A DNA stretch of 64,000 nucleotides from Protopterus annectens (lineage: Eukaryota > Chordata > Ceratodontiformes > Protopteridae), in the NCBI RefSeq assembly GCF_019279795.1, contig NC_056732.1:1073430040-1073494039 (forward strand). Direction: 5' to 3'. Made by a program: the position numbers and the translations under genes. Shown one piece after another: positions 23,809-34,469 of the stretch; position 1 is the stretch's first letter, and each line of letters begins with the position of its first letter. Below the pieces are notes generated by a model. The model searched no databases and was not told the origin of the DNA. It saw only the letters and a program-made list of their open reading frames with translations.

Positions 23809-24969
23809 CTCTGCAATAGAGTGATTGAGTTTGTGGGCAGCAATTACAGCCTGCTTTTATAGGTATTTGCACATGTGCATGTGATGGTCTCTGCACCAAT
23901 TGGTGGCCACCATTTGCTAATTGCATGCAGCCTGCTATGTGGTAATTGCAGTAATCACTATCATAGCAACCCAGTGCTATAAATTGCTAACTCAGGTAGG
24001 CATAGCCCTTTCAGCTTTCCAAAATGGGGATCATGCTTGTTTGCTGTGGACATCGTTGTTTAAGTCAGAAGGTTGGTATAGTTCTTATATCTGAAGCCAG
24101 GGGTGTAGCCAGGGATTTGAATGTTGTACTCAGACCTGAATGTTGCTGCTTCCAGTACACACTTGTCAGTGTAGAATTGTACTCACCCCTCCAAATGCTA
24201 ACACAAGATACATGGGAGTATGTACTTTATTTTCTAATTATACAATTAACTGCCATACAAAAGTAGTTATTGAGATGTATTCTTTTGGCACATGAACTGT
24301 TTGTAAACTGCTATACTGTGAATATTAATTTACTCACTTCTGAACAGTTTGTGCTTTTTTAGTGTTGACATTAGCACAGGCTGCTCAAGAAAACTGGACA
24401 AATTTCAGTACTGAGTATGCCTACCTACATCCTTGGTAGACCCTGTACACACAGATATATTGTACATTTGGGTAGGGGTGCAGAAGTACAGAGAGCATTA
24501 TGTATTATTATGTGAATTTTATCTTGCTGGACTTAAAGGGTTGCTGTGTACCTGTTAGTTTATCAAGGCAAGTAGTCTGTCTGCGTAGCTCTCAACTGTG
24601 GACCCATCCAGATGGTAGCCAGAGGTTAGCCTGTTATTCTTTGTCTGTGCATCACACCGGTCTTTTCAGCACTGGAGCAATGGCATTGTCACAGTTGGTT
24701 GCTACCACTACATGGCTACATCCTTTGGTATTTCAGTGTTGTACTCCTACATATGGGTATGCTTCTGGAACTCCTTCCAAAGCTATTTGCACAATGTGTA
24801 ACAGCAGAAAAGCTGATATGCCTGTGTGTTTCTGCCTCTGCCAGGCCTCTCAAACACTCAGATACATATTTGAACAGACTCAGGGAAAAGTAGGTAAAAG
24901 TGAGGTATACCTTTAAAATATTAGAAACATTAATTTGAGACTTTGAAAGAACCAGAGCATATGGATTAA
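22775..24969. other. No gene; simple repeats only
   Basis: Holds a (CT)n run at 23776-23806 and scattered TATATA words. The word 'caggggtgtagccaggga' near 24093 resembles ends of some hAT elements, but no partner end was found. The 138-codon ORF at 24500-24916 has no recognisable motif. Confidence 0.4.
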
Positions 24970-25155
24970 TACACCTTTTCTGAAGTACAAGCAGTGTCTA
25001 ACTCTTACTTATTGTCATATTCATTAAGTGTAATTCCCCACCTTTCTGCTTAACGTCACAGTGCTTTTCAGAGGGATTCAGAGGGACACAGCTAAAATTT
25101 GTTTCAAAATCAGGGACAGCCCTGAAAATTAGTCACAGTTGGGAAGTATGGCCCC
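24970..25155 (-). repeat. Dispersed repeat related to family D
   Basis: On the minus strand it reads 'ccatacttcccaactgtgac' and contains 'agggctgtccctgattttg', resembling the 'cttctcaactgtccagattt' starts of the copies near 32.35 kb and 3.9 kb. Partial and diverged. Confidence 0.4.
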
Positions 25156-25399
25156 TGCCCTAATCAGATATGCCAGTGTTTGTCCTGCTATGATACTGTG
25201 CGGGGGTTGTAAAGTGCTGCTGTAACATTATTTCCTGCTGGAATGGCTGGTTCTTTTATCACAGTCATGTAATGCAATTCCACAACAACTGCTGGTAAAG
25301 ATCCACAGAACAAGATTTGTGTTATGGCATTCCTATTTTTCCTTTACATTCACTCATTCTGATGCATGATATATTTATTTCAGCACCAACTTTTTGTAT

Positions 25400-25645
25400 G
25401 CCTACCGTGGCTTAGTGGTACTTCATGCAGTCTAGTGTGTACAAGGTCCGGAGTTTGAGACTGACACAGGTGTTTTATTTTGCAGCTGAGCAGAACAAGG
25501 GCCCTGACATACAGAGTGACTAAGGCACTTTTAAGCAGTTGTAAGCAGGTTTGCACGGGTTTGCGTGATGCTTAGCAATGCTTAGCTAAGCGCACACAGG
25601 CGCATACTCGTGCAAACCCGCTAACTACTGCTTAATAGTGTTTAC
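25400..25645 (+). repeat. tRNA-like unit plus TAAGCA-rich module, copy 2
   Basis: A-box tggcttagtgg at about 25409, degenerate B-box 'gagtttgagact' downstream, then a stretch with 'ttgcacgggtttgcg', 'gcttagcaatgcttagctaa' and 'cgtgcaaacccgctaact'. The two 'tgcacgggtttgc/gcaaacccg' words are inverted copies, so a 90-base hairpin can form. Same architecture as copies at 7.5 and 28.9 kb. Confidence 0.55.
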
Positions 25646-26287
25646 TCCCGCCAACCCCCGCACTCATTTCTTTGAAAGAAAAAAAAATGGGGAGATAGGA
25701 AAGTGCTGAAAAGGGGCACAAAGAGGGAAAGACAGTAAGGGAAAACAGCTCGGGATGTGCAGGATGGGTGTAGGGAAGGTCCATAGCTGCCCATTTCTTT
25801 AACAGCAACAGCTGTGCATATGCAATAAATTTGGAGGGAAATATGAAACCTTCAACCCCTGTGAGAGGAGTGAGGACAACAAAGTATGTTGTACTGCCAA
25901 TTAAATATCAGTTTATGTGTCCAGCGGACATGTGTGCAAAATGGGCAGCTATGTATGGGGTGTAATTTTTTTTTTGGGAGCAGATTGCCATTTTTTTTTT
26001 CAGGTGAGAGTGGAATGTGGGGTAGGGGAAGTAAGTATATTTGGGGAGGTAGGTTGGGGAGGGAAACAGACAAGACAAACAAGATGCATACAGGGGCGGA
26101 ATATGACACATGTGGTGGGTGAACACCACTGACAGGGAAGGATGTTTGGAAATCGCAAGCCCATGAGCCCACAGATGGCAACAGTGGAACTGAGATCCCC
26201 ACCCATGGGCAGTCACCACTGCACCTTCACAGCCCAGAGGGTGGCTGTGCTGGGGGCTGCGTAGGAGGGGCAGGTTCACCCATGAGT

Positions 26288-28678
26288 CATACCACTTGTT
26301 CCTCAAGCTGGCGTAGAGGATCAGTGACAGAACGCTCGATCTCCCTATGCACCACAGCCCGGACTATTCGGATGGTGATAGGTGGCCATCCTCTGCCCAC
26401 GCTTGCATGGGGGGAAGAGCCCTATCCCCTGCAGTGCTTCCACCCGAAGGTGGCACAGGGCCAACGGAGGAGGAGGTCCCAGGCTGGGCACCGGACCTGC
26501 TGGTGCCAGGTGCCATTGCCAGCTGAGGTGGGACAGGTAGGTCCGCTGGGACCAGCCTTCCCATACATTCTATGTTTAGGAGGATTTAATGAAAATATTG
26601 GTTAGTAACAGCCAATAGCATTCCCAATTAGTTCTAACAGCATGCAGAAGTATTCCCATTAACCCAACACACCAGAGTTCCAACAGTTGAACAGCAAGCA
26701 TGACACATGCATATATAGAACAACAGTGGACATTATAACAGCATGCAGGTTTAATTGATGGCAACAGGCCACCAATATTGTGGTATTTGAACAGGGCACA
26801 TGCATCGAAATAAATGCAGATATTTATAAACCAATAGGACATATGTTCCAACAAATGTTTTGAGATTAGACATACCCATTGAGGTGTGGAATTGCATTTT
26901 TTATGCACATACAGTAGGGTGGAAAATGATAGCTCCATTAACAACTTATATAGCCTTCTAGCTTACATTACATTCCTATTAACTGCAGTTATGTGTCCCC
27001 CCTACATGTATTATTACACTACCCAATTGTCCTTAAATTGTGAAATGGGTTTTGCTAGATCTTTATATACATGGGCTGTATCTGACATACAAACTGTCCG
27101 GGATGCAGATGTTACTGCTACATTTATTTATTTATTTATTTTATTTTATTTTACATTTGTTAACCGGGAAATTCCGACTGGACCAGGTCCATTTTCAGCG
27201 GAGGCCCGGGGAGAAAAGCTCCAACATCAAGTTATACAAATACAGTACATCCAGCATAATACACAAAACAGGTTACATCATGTATGCTGAGCATAGTAAT
27301 ATAACAAGAATTAATAAAAACACTCCAGGTAAAAGATATAGAACATGGGTAAAAAGACAATGTCAGTCATACTTTGGTAAGAAAAGAAAATATATCAAGT
27401 AAGATTCTACAGTTAAAAGTACCCTTTCAGATGACCAAGCCTACAGGGGATCAGAGCTCCAGCATGTGATCAGAGAGGAATTTGGGGAGTTAATAGTAGT
27501 ATGGGTAGGGTTATGTGATACAAGGGCATAACCATGTACTAAGAAGGTGCGATTTGAGGGAGTTTTTGAATATGGATGTGGAGGGGGCAGTGGACACAGA
27601 TAGGGGAAGAGAGTTCCAATTTCTGGCAACGGTGTGGGAGTAGAGCGTATAGAGTAGTACATATTTTGTGAGTTGCTCAGACACACTACTGCTGAGATGG
27701 TACACTGACAGCTCTACTTTCCTGTACTTATTTAGATATGTTTAGGTGAAATTATCAGTTATATGTTAACAGCTCCCTACATTTCTGCCAGCACAATGAT
27801 ATTTCTGGGGAACACAATACCAAGCTACTCATGTGCCAGATTAACCTGTACATACTGGGCATGAACCAACAGTTGAGGACTGTAAATATGCTTAAAAGCT
27901 ACTGGCACTCCCTTCATCCAGTGGGCCTACCCAACTGTGTGTTAACAGCGCTTAATACAACAGTACTATTTCTATAATGCAAGAGAACAACAATATATCA
28001 AAGAAAATGACACAGACACACTCCAGGAATTATACCTTTATTAAAGACTTAAAACACTTTTCTAGAGGCTCTCTCATTTATTTTATATAACAGTACATGC
28101 AGAATAATTATTAGAGAATTATTATACCTTTATTTATTGTCTTAAAACACTTTTTTCAGGCTCTTTCATTTATTTTACATAACAGTACAAGCAGAATAAT
28201 TACTAACCTGCCTGGTGGTGCAGCCTTAGCAGCCTATCTGCATAGGCTTGCTGATTCGCAGCACGGACACCTGCAGCTGTGAAGTAAATGAAGTGATATT
28301 GAGACATTCCTATCCATAGTATACACTAGAATAGCAATTCTTACATACTTAATTCCATGGCTACTTACTCAGTAGTGGGGCATTGTCCATCCTATGGGCC
28401 TCCTGGATCCACTGGTCCAGTTGATCTGCCTTGCGTCTCTTCAGGTCTGAGTGGTGGTGTCTGACCTGCTCACCAGTCCGAGGGACACCTGTGGCACTGG
28501 TGAGTTCATGAGCTAGATGGTCCCAGTCTTCCGCTTTGTATTGGGTGCCCTGGTACTGGCCCCGCAGGAGTCTATCCTCACGATAATGGGCAAGGATCCA
28601 AACCATTACTTTTGACTCCTCAATGCCCCAACGTTGCACTCGAAAACGAAAGCCCTCTCCAGCACCAGCCATTGCTGC
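26288..28678 (-). CDS. Harbinger Myb-like gene B, three exons, open reading frame
   Basis: Myb/SANT DNA-binding partner of a Harbinger transposase. Exon 1 (28678-28369; ATG at 28672) encodes RWGIEESKVMVWILAHYRED, YKAEDWDHLAHELTSATGVP and RTGEQVRHHHSDLKRRKADQ: the three-helix pattern with spaced Trp residues. It ends CTGA|GTAAGT. Exon 2 (28275-28207) follows 'catttacttcacag', encodes VRAANQQAYADRLLRLHHQA and ends GGCAG|GTTAGT. Exon 3 (from 26569) follows a CATAG acceptor and is Pro/Ser-rich, stopping at 26364. All joins are phase 1 and keep an open frame. Just beyond the stop another frame reads RIVRAVVHREIERSVTDPLR up to TGA near 26288; it looks like the original C-terminal helix, so one frameshift near 26380-26390 is likely. 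Exon borders are predicted by eye. Confidence 0.78.
27121..27705 (-). mobile_element. LINE 3' fragment with (TAAA)n tail
   Basis: Minus strand: a LINE ORF2 C-terminus containing SHTVARNWNSLPLSVSTAPS and TSIFKNSLKSHLLSTW (WNSLP...FK..L pattern), then a 3' UTR containing 'ctttctccccgggcctccg'-like sequence and a terminal TAAA-type simple tail at 27121-27152. It sits in intron 2 of Myb gene B. The clade is unclear. Confidence 0.6.
28022..28200. repeat. Tandem duplication, about 100 bp
   Basis: 'taccttta...ttaaaacactttt...ggctct..catttattttat.taacagtaca.gcagaataatta' occurs twice in succession, at about 28030 and 28127. It lies in intron 2 of Myb gene B. Confidence 0.85.
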
Positions 28679-28865
28679 CTGCAGATGGGAGGTACAACCA
28701 GTTATGGCAAGTATTTCCATCTATGGAGCTTAAATATGCATCATTTCCCACACTTATTTGTGATTGGCCAGTTTTGAAAAAACTCAGCTAAAGACACACC
28801 TGCTTAGCAATGGGTAAATTTCCATTGATATGTATGTGTGTCTTGAAAGTGCATGCTTATGAAAA

Positions 28866-29190
28866 GCTGTCATGGCTTAGTGGTTGAGTACTGTGATTAT
28901 GTTGCACAGTATCCCGGGTTCAAGGCCTGTTATTGCTTTTTATTTTACTACTGGCCAGACCGGCTAGGAGGTGTGGCTGTGTTTTACCGACTTTGCTCAA
29001 CTTTGCCCGACGTTGCTCTAAGTTGATCGGCGTTGCTCTACGTTGCTCAGCGTTGCCTGACATTTCACTGGTTAGCGCAGAGCTACGTGCAAAACTATTG
29101 CACTAGTTAACGCAGTGCTCAGCTACGAGCAATTACATTTAAATATACTTAATCCTGGTAAACTTTGCTTAGCAGTGCTTCACATTGCTT
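28866..29190 (+). repeat. tRNA-like unit plus TAAGCA-rich module, copy 3
   Basis: Perfect-looking A-box tggcttagtgg (28873-28883) and B-box ggttcaaggcc (28917-28927), then 'gctttttatttt' and an array of 'cgttgctc' type words (28995-29060) ending in TAAGCA-like words. It aligns inverted with 7490-7800. It lies 190 bp upstream of the Myb B exon. Not a real tRNA gene: the acceptor arms pair poorly. Confidence 0.65.
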
Positions 29191-29236
29191 AAGATATGTT
29201 ACTTACACATCCATCAGTATGCATATCCATTTCACC

Positions 29237-29239
<3 letters not shown>

Positions 29240-29302
<63 letters not shown>

Positions 29303-29308
29303 TATATA
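29240..29308. repeat. (TA)n microsatellite
   Basis: About 34 AT units with a few interruptions. Confidence 0.95.
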
Positions 29309-29404
29309 AAATTCGTTCACTACTACATAGGCCATTTCAATGCTTTTTACTAAAATTTACATGACAAATGTCAGGAATTATTTTTATATACAGATTTCCA
29401 ACAG

Positions 29405-29600
29405 AAAATAGAAAGGGGAGTGGTGGGACTCGAACCGGAAATGCTTCTTTTTTGTGCGAAGGCTCTCCCACTACACTATCGCTAGTTTGCTTACTTCGCA
29501 TATATGTTTCTTGTTATCCTCTTCGATGTCTAAACTGCTAACTGTAGCTAAGCAATGGGCAAACCTGCGCAAATACGGGCAGCTATATCGGGAATAATTA
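29405..29600 (-). repeat. tRNA-like unit plus TAAGCA-rich module, copy 4
   Basis: On the minus strand an A-box-like 'tagtgtagtgg' and a perfect B-box ggttcgagtcc lie in 29415-29485; to their right are 'gctaactgtagctaagcaat' and 'gggcaaacctgcgcaaat'. The arrangement of tRNA-like part and array is reversed relative to copy 3. Confidence 0.5.
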
Positions 29601-29689
29601 AAAAAATAAAATAAAAGTTTTACATTTTATAATTGTACAGGGGTTTAGAATGTGGGGGAGTGTAGTGTTGGGTATGTACACATTTGAGC

Positions 29690-30015
29690 GGACTCATAGG
29701 TTCATAGGTTGGTACTAGGCTATCAGCCCTAGGGCCTATACAAGCCTAGCCATAACAATTCCCTGGCTATTTCTTCCCACACTATTTACTTCCCTGGACC
29801 CCTGTCTAGCAGGGCGACTGACGTGATCCCCTGGGTGAATTTCCTTTCTCCCATCCAATTGTCAAGGTTCCTTTTGAACAGGGCCAAAGAGGCACTCTTC
29901 TTGACATGTATGGACAATCTATTCCAGAGTCTGGGGAGTCTCTGGGTCAGGAACCTATCCCTCCAGCATGTTTTGTTTATTGTGATGACAAGGTTTAGAT
30001 CCCTCGCTCATGTAA
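29690..30015 (-). mobile_element. CR1 LINE 3' end, about 320 bp
   Basis: Carries the shared CR1 3' end 'cataggttcataggttggta' and 'ctaggctatcagccc', then the ORF2 C-terminal region, truncated near 30015. It matches 10815-11160 and 38058-38400 block for block. Confidence 0.85.
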
Positions 30016-30240
30016 GCTGACATTTCTCGATTGAGAGACTTGCAGGGGCGTGGATTTTTGGACTGCTCAACAGTCTGACATGCCCCTTGCACTCGTGCAT
30101 GCTCCGTGTTAGCCTTAGAGTTGAGGCAGCGAGCCCTCATTAATATGCATGGCGCGCTGCCATCTTACTCTTAGACTGGCGTTTCCGTGTAAGACTAATC
30201 TAGTCTTACACGGAGGATTAGTGAATCCTGGGGGTTATGT
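30015..30240. repeat. Hairpin-bearing element right end
   Basis: A perfect hairpin 'tccgtgtaagacta-atc-tagtcttacacgga' at about 30185-30217 precedes 'ggattagtgaatcctggggg'. Just inside lies 'gccatcttactcttagac', the inverted counterpart of 'gtctaagagtagtgtaagat' at 5.06 kb. Either the far end of the element that begins at 5026 or the solo end of a relative. Confidence 0.5.
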
Positions 30241-30491
30241 TTTAACATTTTAAATATGTGTAAGAAATGTATTGAATATTAAGATTCAGAAGTCTTTGTG
30301 TGTGCAAAAAAATGCATTTTCATAAAGAAAATTAACAAAGATATAATGCAGTTATGCAAGTAAAAATTTATTCCATCAAAGCTGAGAAACTTAGTAAATA
30401 ATCTGTTGTCATAACAATGTTAACTAAAATGCACAATGTGCATATTTGCGTATAACAATCTATTCACAATCAGAATGAATGAAGAATGAAA

Positions 30492-30559
30492 TACAGTAGA
30501 GTTCATTATCTGAACTACCCTAGGTCCCAATTAGTTTGGATAATCGACTCTCGACTGTA
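30492..30559. mobile_element. 64-bp pogo/Tigger-type miniature element with TA duplication
   Basis: Begins CAGTAGAGTTCATTATCTGA and ends ATAATCGACTCTCGACTG, near-inverted copies, flanked on both sides by TA. The words resemble pogo/Tigger termini (family knowledge). Almost nothing remains between the two ends, so this is an end-to-end deletion product. Confidence 0.7.
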
Positions 30560-30889
30560 AAAAGAAAATTGGCAAGTCTAAATTGGTCTTCTGGACTGAT
30601 CAAAGGGATTATTCACCTTGTGTGTATTGCAATATATTACTAATATGAAAAAGGGGGTGAGTCAGAGATGTGGTTAATAAATATGTAGTATATGAAGCAT
30701 GGTGATTGCACTCCAATATCTTAGGAAAAAGCAAATCAGTTAAATGCTACTAGAGCACCAGGCTTGACCTTAACACATGTTAAGCACTGCCTGCTTAACT
30801 TGTTAAGTTCAGGTCTCACACTAGGCAGATAAATTTGCCTGTACTGACCAGCAAAATGACAGTGAAGATTTGTTTCTCCCTAATGTCTG

Positions 30890-31215
30890 TGTCAGTAATG
30901 GGTCTCTGATGTCCTCTTTATAAGCTTAGAAAGTTGTTAGAATAAAAGGATTTGCTTTAGCCTGCATTTTATGAAGGATATGAAGTCTGAATCTCAAATG
31001 TATGCCATTATTTAGGGAATTTACTCATTGGTTGTTTGCCTTTGTGAAGGATATGAAGTCTGAAACTTGAATGTATGCCATTATTTAGGGAATTTACTCT
31101 TTGGTTGTTTGCCTGAAACAACAAATTTTATGAGAAATGGACCTAACATCTATCCATCCATCCACAACCCCTTGAGGTAAAAAAATCTAGACATTCCGTG
31201 AAAATATGGACAGTT
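30890..31215 (-). repeat. Dispersed repeat family D, copy 2, with internal duplication
   Basis: Inverted relative of 3885-4190. Within it, a unit of about 77 bp starting 'tgaaggatatgaagtctgaa' is duplicated in tandem (30973 and 31049). Confidence 0.6.
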
Positions 31216-32049
31216 GCAACGCATAGAAGAAGAGTGTATATATAACAAACTGAGTTACACAGTCTCTCTGACACTGCTCTCTAAGTGCTTCACAGCTTTG
31301 AAAGCTGACAAAACACTTAGTGCTTTTTTCCCCGAATCCAGTAGTACAGGGAACAGATAAATCTCAATGTGCTGCAAACTATTATGACCAGTTCTGCTGT
31401 CAGGTAATTAAATGAAATGTCAGGCCCCACTACAGCGAGTCCCGAAATACAGAGACTGAATGGCTGAAAGAATGGACTTACACATCCTAAGAATGAGATG
31501 CCATTTCTTGGAATATTTCCTTTTTCTCTAAGGTATGGTGATCTCAGAGTTGGCATATATAAGTCTGGAGAATGTGGGAGGTGCCCCTGCAAAAAGAAGT
31601 TTAAAGGAGAAGAATGATTTTTGAACTTTGCTCTTCTCCTGTGTGTTCTTTCTTTTTTTTTTTTGGCTTGTCAGCACTTGGCATTTTGAGTACTGACATT
31701 TTAATGGGGATCCCTCCAATCATACCTTTAACTATCTGTTCTTGAAGATAATTTCCTGGCATATACATCTCAAACACATGACAAGCAAGTTTTGATTGGT
31801 TTCGATTCATAATCCTCTATATTCTTCAGGTCAAATATTTTTCTGGCATCAGATAAAACTGTCAAGTTTAACTTGTAAAAAATACGAAATGTGTTGTGTC
31901 ACATACATAATATATACTAGAAGTAAACACTTGGAAAGTCAAGAAAGTGGTATAAATGCAATATAGTTATATCTAACAGACAGAAATCTAACCATTTTCT
32001 GACTTTATTTTGGTTTCTTACTAATTTCAATTAATTGTTTTCTACATAC
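31216..32049. other. No recognised feature
   Basis: ORFs of 60-90 codons without motifs; a T/A-rich stretch near 31650-31670. Nothing supportable. Confidence 0.4.
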
Positions 32050-32350
32050 TTCTCAACCTCGTCATGCAAGGAATCTGGTCAAAACCATAAATATTGGGGT
32101 TAGGGGCACAAAATTAGGAACAGTTTTTAAATAGTGCTCTTATAAACTTCAAAAGTTGATAGATCAACCGGTTTTGCTTTAGCATGAATTTTCTGATGGA
32201 TACGAAGTCTTAAACTCAAATGTCTGTCATTATTTTTTTACTTTAATCCTTAGTGATTTGCCAGAAATGCATAACTTTTATGTGGATCAGACCAAAAATA
32301 TTAGGCAAAAATCTCAACATTTTGAGAAAATCTGGACAGTTGAGAAGCAT
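32050..32350 (-). repeat. Dispersed repeat family D, copy 3
   Basis: On the minus strand it begins 'cttctcaactgtccagattt', contains 'atttttggtctgatcc' and 'gagtttaagacttcgtatcc', matching 56332-56510 in order. It extends to the right border of its homology near 32.06 kb. Confidence 0.65.
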
Positions 32351-34200
32351 GGTTTTCTAATAAGCAAATCCATCATGTCATGAAAGTTACATGACAACTA
32401 TATGTAAAACATTTGCTAAAGCAGTTTACTTTCACTTTGTTTTGTTATAAAAGTAAATAACTTTTATCTTACCAGATATGTTTGATTTATTAAAAATAAA
32501 AACATGCGATAATTTCATCTTTTTATAATTCCAGGTTTAAAATTTAGTTCCATTATCTTGCGATATAAGAAACAGGAATATATCAACGACAACCTCGCAT
32601 TAGACCCTGCAGCAAATGCAGCCTAAAATGTACAACTAGTTCCAATTTCCAGAGTGAGCTTAGATGTTTTGTCCTGAGAAAGCACCATGCTCTTGATTGA
32701 AGATAAAACCAGATTTGGTAACCAAAGAACTTCCAAACTATAGATGACATCAGCCTTCATGGCAGCATCCCCTGCTGTCCAGGATTATAACCTAGATGTT
32801 TACACTATGACTGTAAATCCTGAAGTCCAGAAAAAGCATTTAATTCCCTTAACCCTTATTTAGTTTAACTAACCCGAAGCTGAAGTTTTATAGCATTCTG
32901 CTGTTAGGAACACTGTAGTGTTTTCTGTCTCTCTTTCAAAGATTAAGTTACTTAACCTGCATATTAGAAATAATACCAACCAATATAAAATGTTGAGGTT
33001 TTCTGCCCAATTGACAAAATGAAACTATCTTGTAAAAAACAACAGATACACTATAATTCAAATAAAATGAGCATGCCTTACACCAGAAAGAAAGATGGCT
33101 GAGTATTTTATGAAATGTAGCAGTTGATTAAACTGATTTTAGCATCTGAGACGTCATTATTTTAAGTGATTTGAACTATGTGGCTGTAAAAATACTCCTC
33201 ACCATGCAGGTGAGGTATTATCATACTTTCTGCTCCCTGTGAGACTGGGACAATAAAACTGACTATGCATTCCCATCTGGGCTTCTTGGTTTAACTGCTT
33301 TCTGAATGGACAAGTGCATGAGCTGGGAACAGTGTATGTCCTGCTGGAGTGTGCAAATACCACAAACCAATAACTCTAATTGCTGAACTGTTGTACTATT
33401 ATCAAACAAGAGAAAAGAACATTTCTGATACCACATGCCTAGTGTTTTGCTGACAACAGATTAAAAAAATGGCAACCTTGAATTCTACCAGTCATTCTAC
33501 AGTATAAGTTGTAACAACTCTTTACATCAGCGAAAGGCATCTCTTACTGATATATCAAAGTAAATGGTAACAAGCCAGTGACCAAAGAATCAGAGAAGCC
33601 AAAAACATGAGATCCACAATCCAAAGATCCAGCCTCAATTCTTGAGTTTGACAGTGAGTTCCCAAAGATAGTGAGGAAAGTTTCCTATGAATGACAATTA
33701 CTCTAACTATATCATTCATATTCAAATGATTTCACCTATTTGAGAGAAAATATATTGGAAAGAAGGCCATCATCTATTTAAATAGTATAAATATCTGAAA
33801 ATTTACCAAGAGTAACAGTCATCCTAATGACTGAAATTACAAAGAAGAAAAAAGAAATACCGCAAGGCATCTTACTTACTGTTGCTGCTAATATCTTTTT
33901 GTGAAAAGGTTTAGTTTACCACCTGTCAACAAATGACAGATATATTTAGCTGTTTTATCGACAGATTTATTTCTTAAGAAAGTCATGATAATATATTACC
34001 AAGCCATCTAATATGTCTGGAAACTGCAGTATGCTAAAAAATGTTCTATGTTTTGTAAAATTATTTTGTTACTGTATTTATTTAATTACATCCCACAAAG
34101 TAAAAAATAAAAGAATTTTGTAGTTGAATTTAAAACTATAGGTTCAATCCCAGGTGAGGCAGTAAGTTGTCTGAGCACTGGAGACCTTTGATGTAACCTG
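32351..34200. other. No recognised feature
   Basis: AT-rich, non-coding, without clear repeats apart from a short hairpin 'cctcaccatgcaggtgagg' near 33197. Confidence 0.4.
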
Positions 34201-34465
34201 ATTTTTAAAAGGTATGTTGTTGTTGTGTCTTTCGGCTTTTTCCCGGTTAGGGGTTGCTCCAGCGGAACTCCGGTCCGCTAATGATTGGCAGTAGATTTTT
34301 ACATGCCGACTTGCTGGGCCTGACGCACAACATTCAACGAAGGAATGCCCATTCACGCATGTCGCCACACAGAAGACGTTCTAACTGAGAATCAAATGGA
34401 GCAACGTCTTACTGTGAGGTGACAACGCTACCGCGGCACCACCACCGCAAACATTTTTAAAGGTA
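34201..34465 (-). mobile_element. tRNA-derived SINE (HE1/DANA-like), copy 1, with target-site duplication
   Basis: Flanks 'atttttaaaaggta' (34201-34214) and 'atttttaaaggta' (34453-34465) are the duplicated target. The minus strand starts with a tRNA-like head ('ggtggtgccgcggtagcg', B-box region near 34390), a body with 'tgaatgggcattccttcg' and 'cggcatgtaaaaatct', then 'caacccctaaccgggaa' near the 3' end and an ACA-repeat tail. The 'cgacccctaaccggga' core recalls HE1/DANA SINEs of sharks and fish (family knowledge). Confidence 0.75.
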
Positions 34466-34469
34466 AAAA

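Noticed and set aside
24093-24115. hAT-like end 'caggggtgtagccaggga'
   Set aside because: No matching inverted end or 8-bp duplication was found nearby.
24500-24916. 138-codon ORF (+)
   Set aside because: No recognisable domain or splice context; shadowed by a second frame.
28866-28940. Possible true tRNA gene
   Set aside because: A- and B-boxes are good, but acceptor and anticodon arms do not pair and homologous modules vary; tRNA-derived repeat is the better reading.
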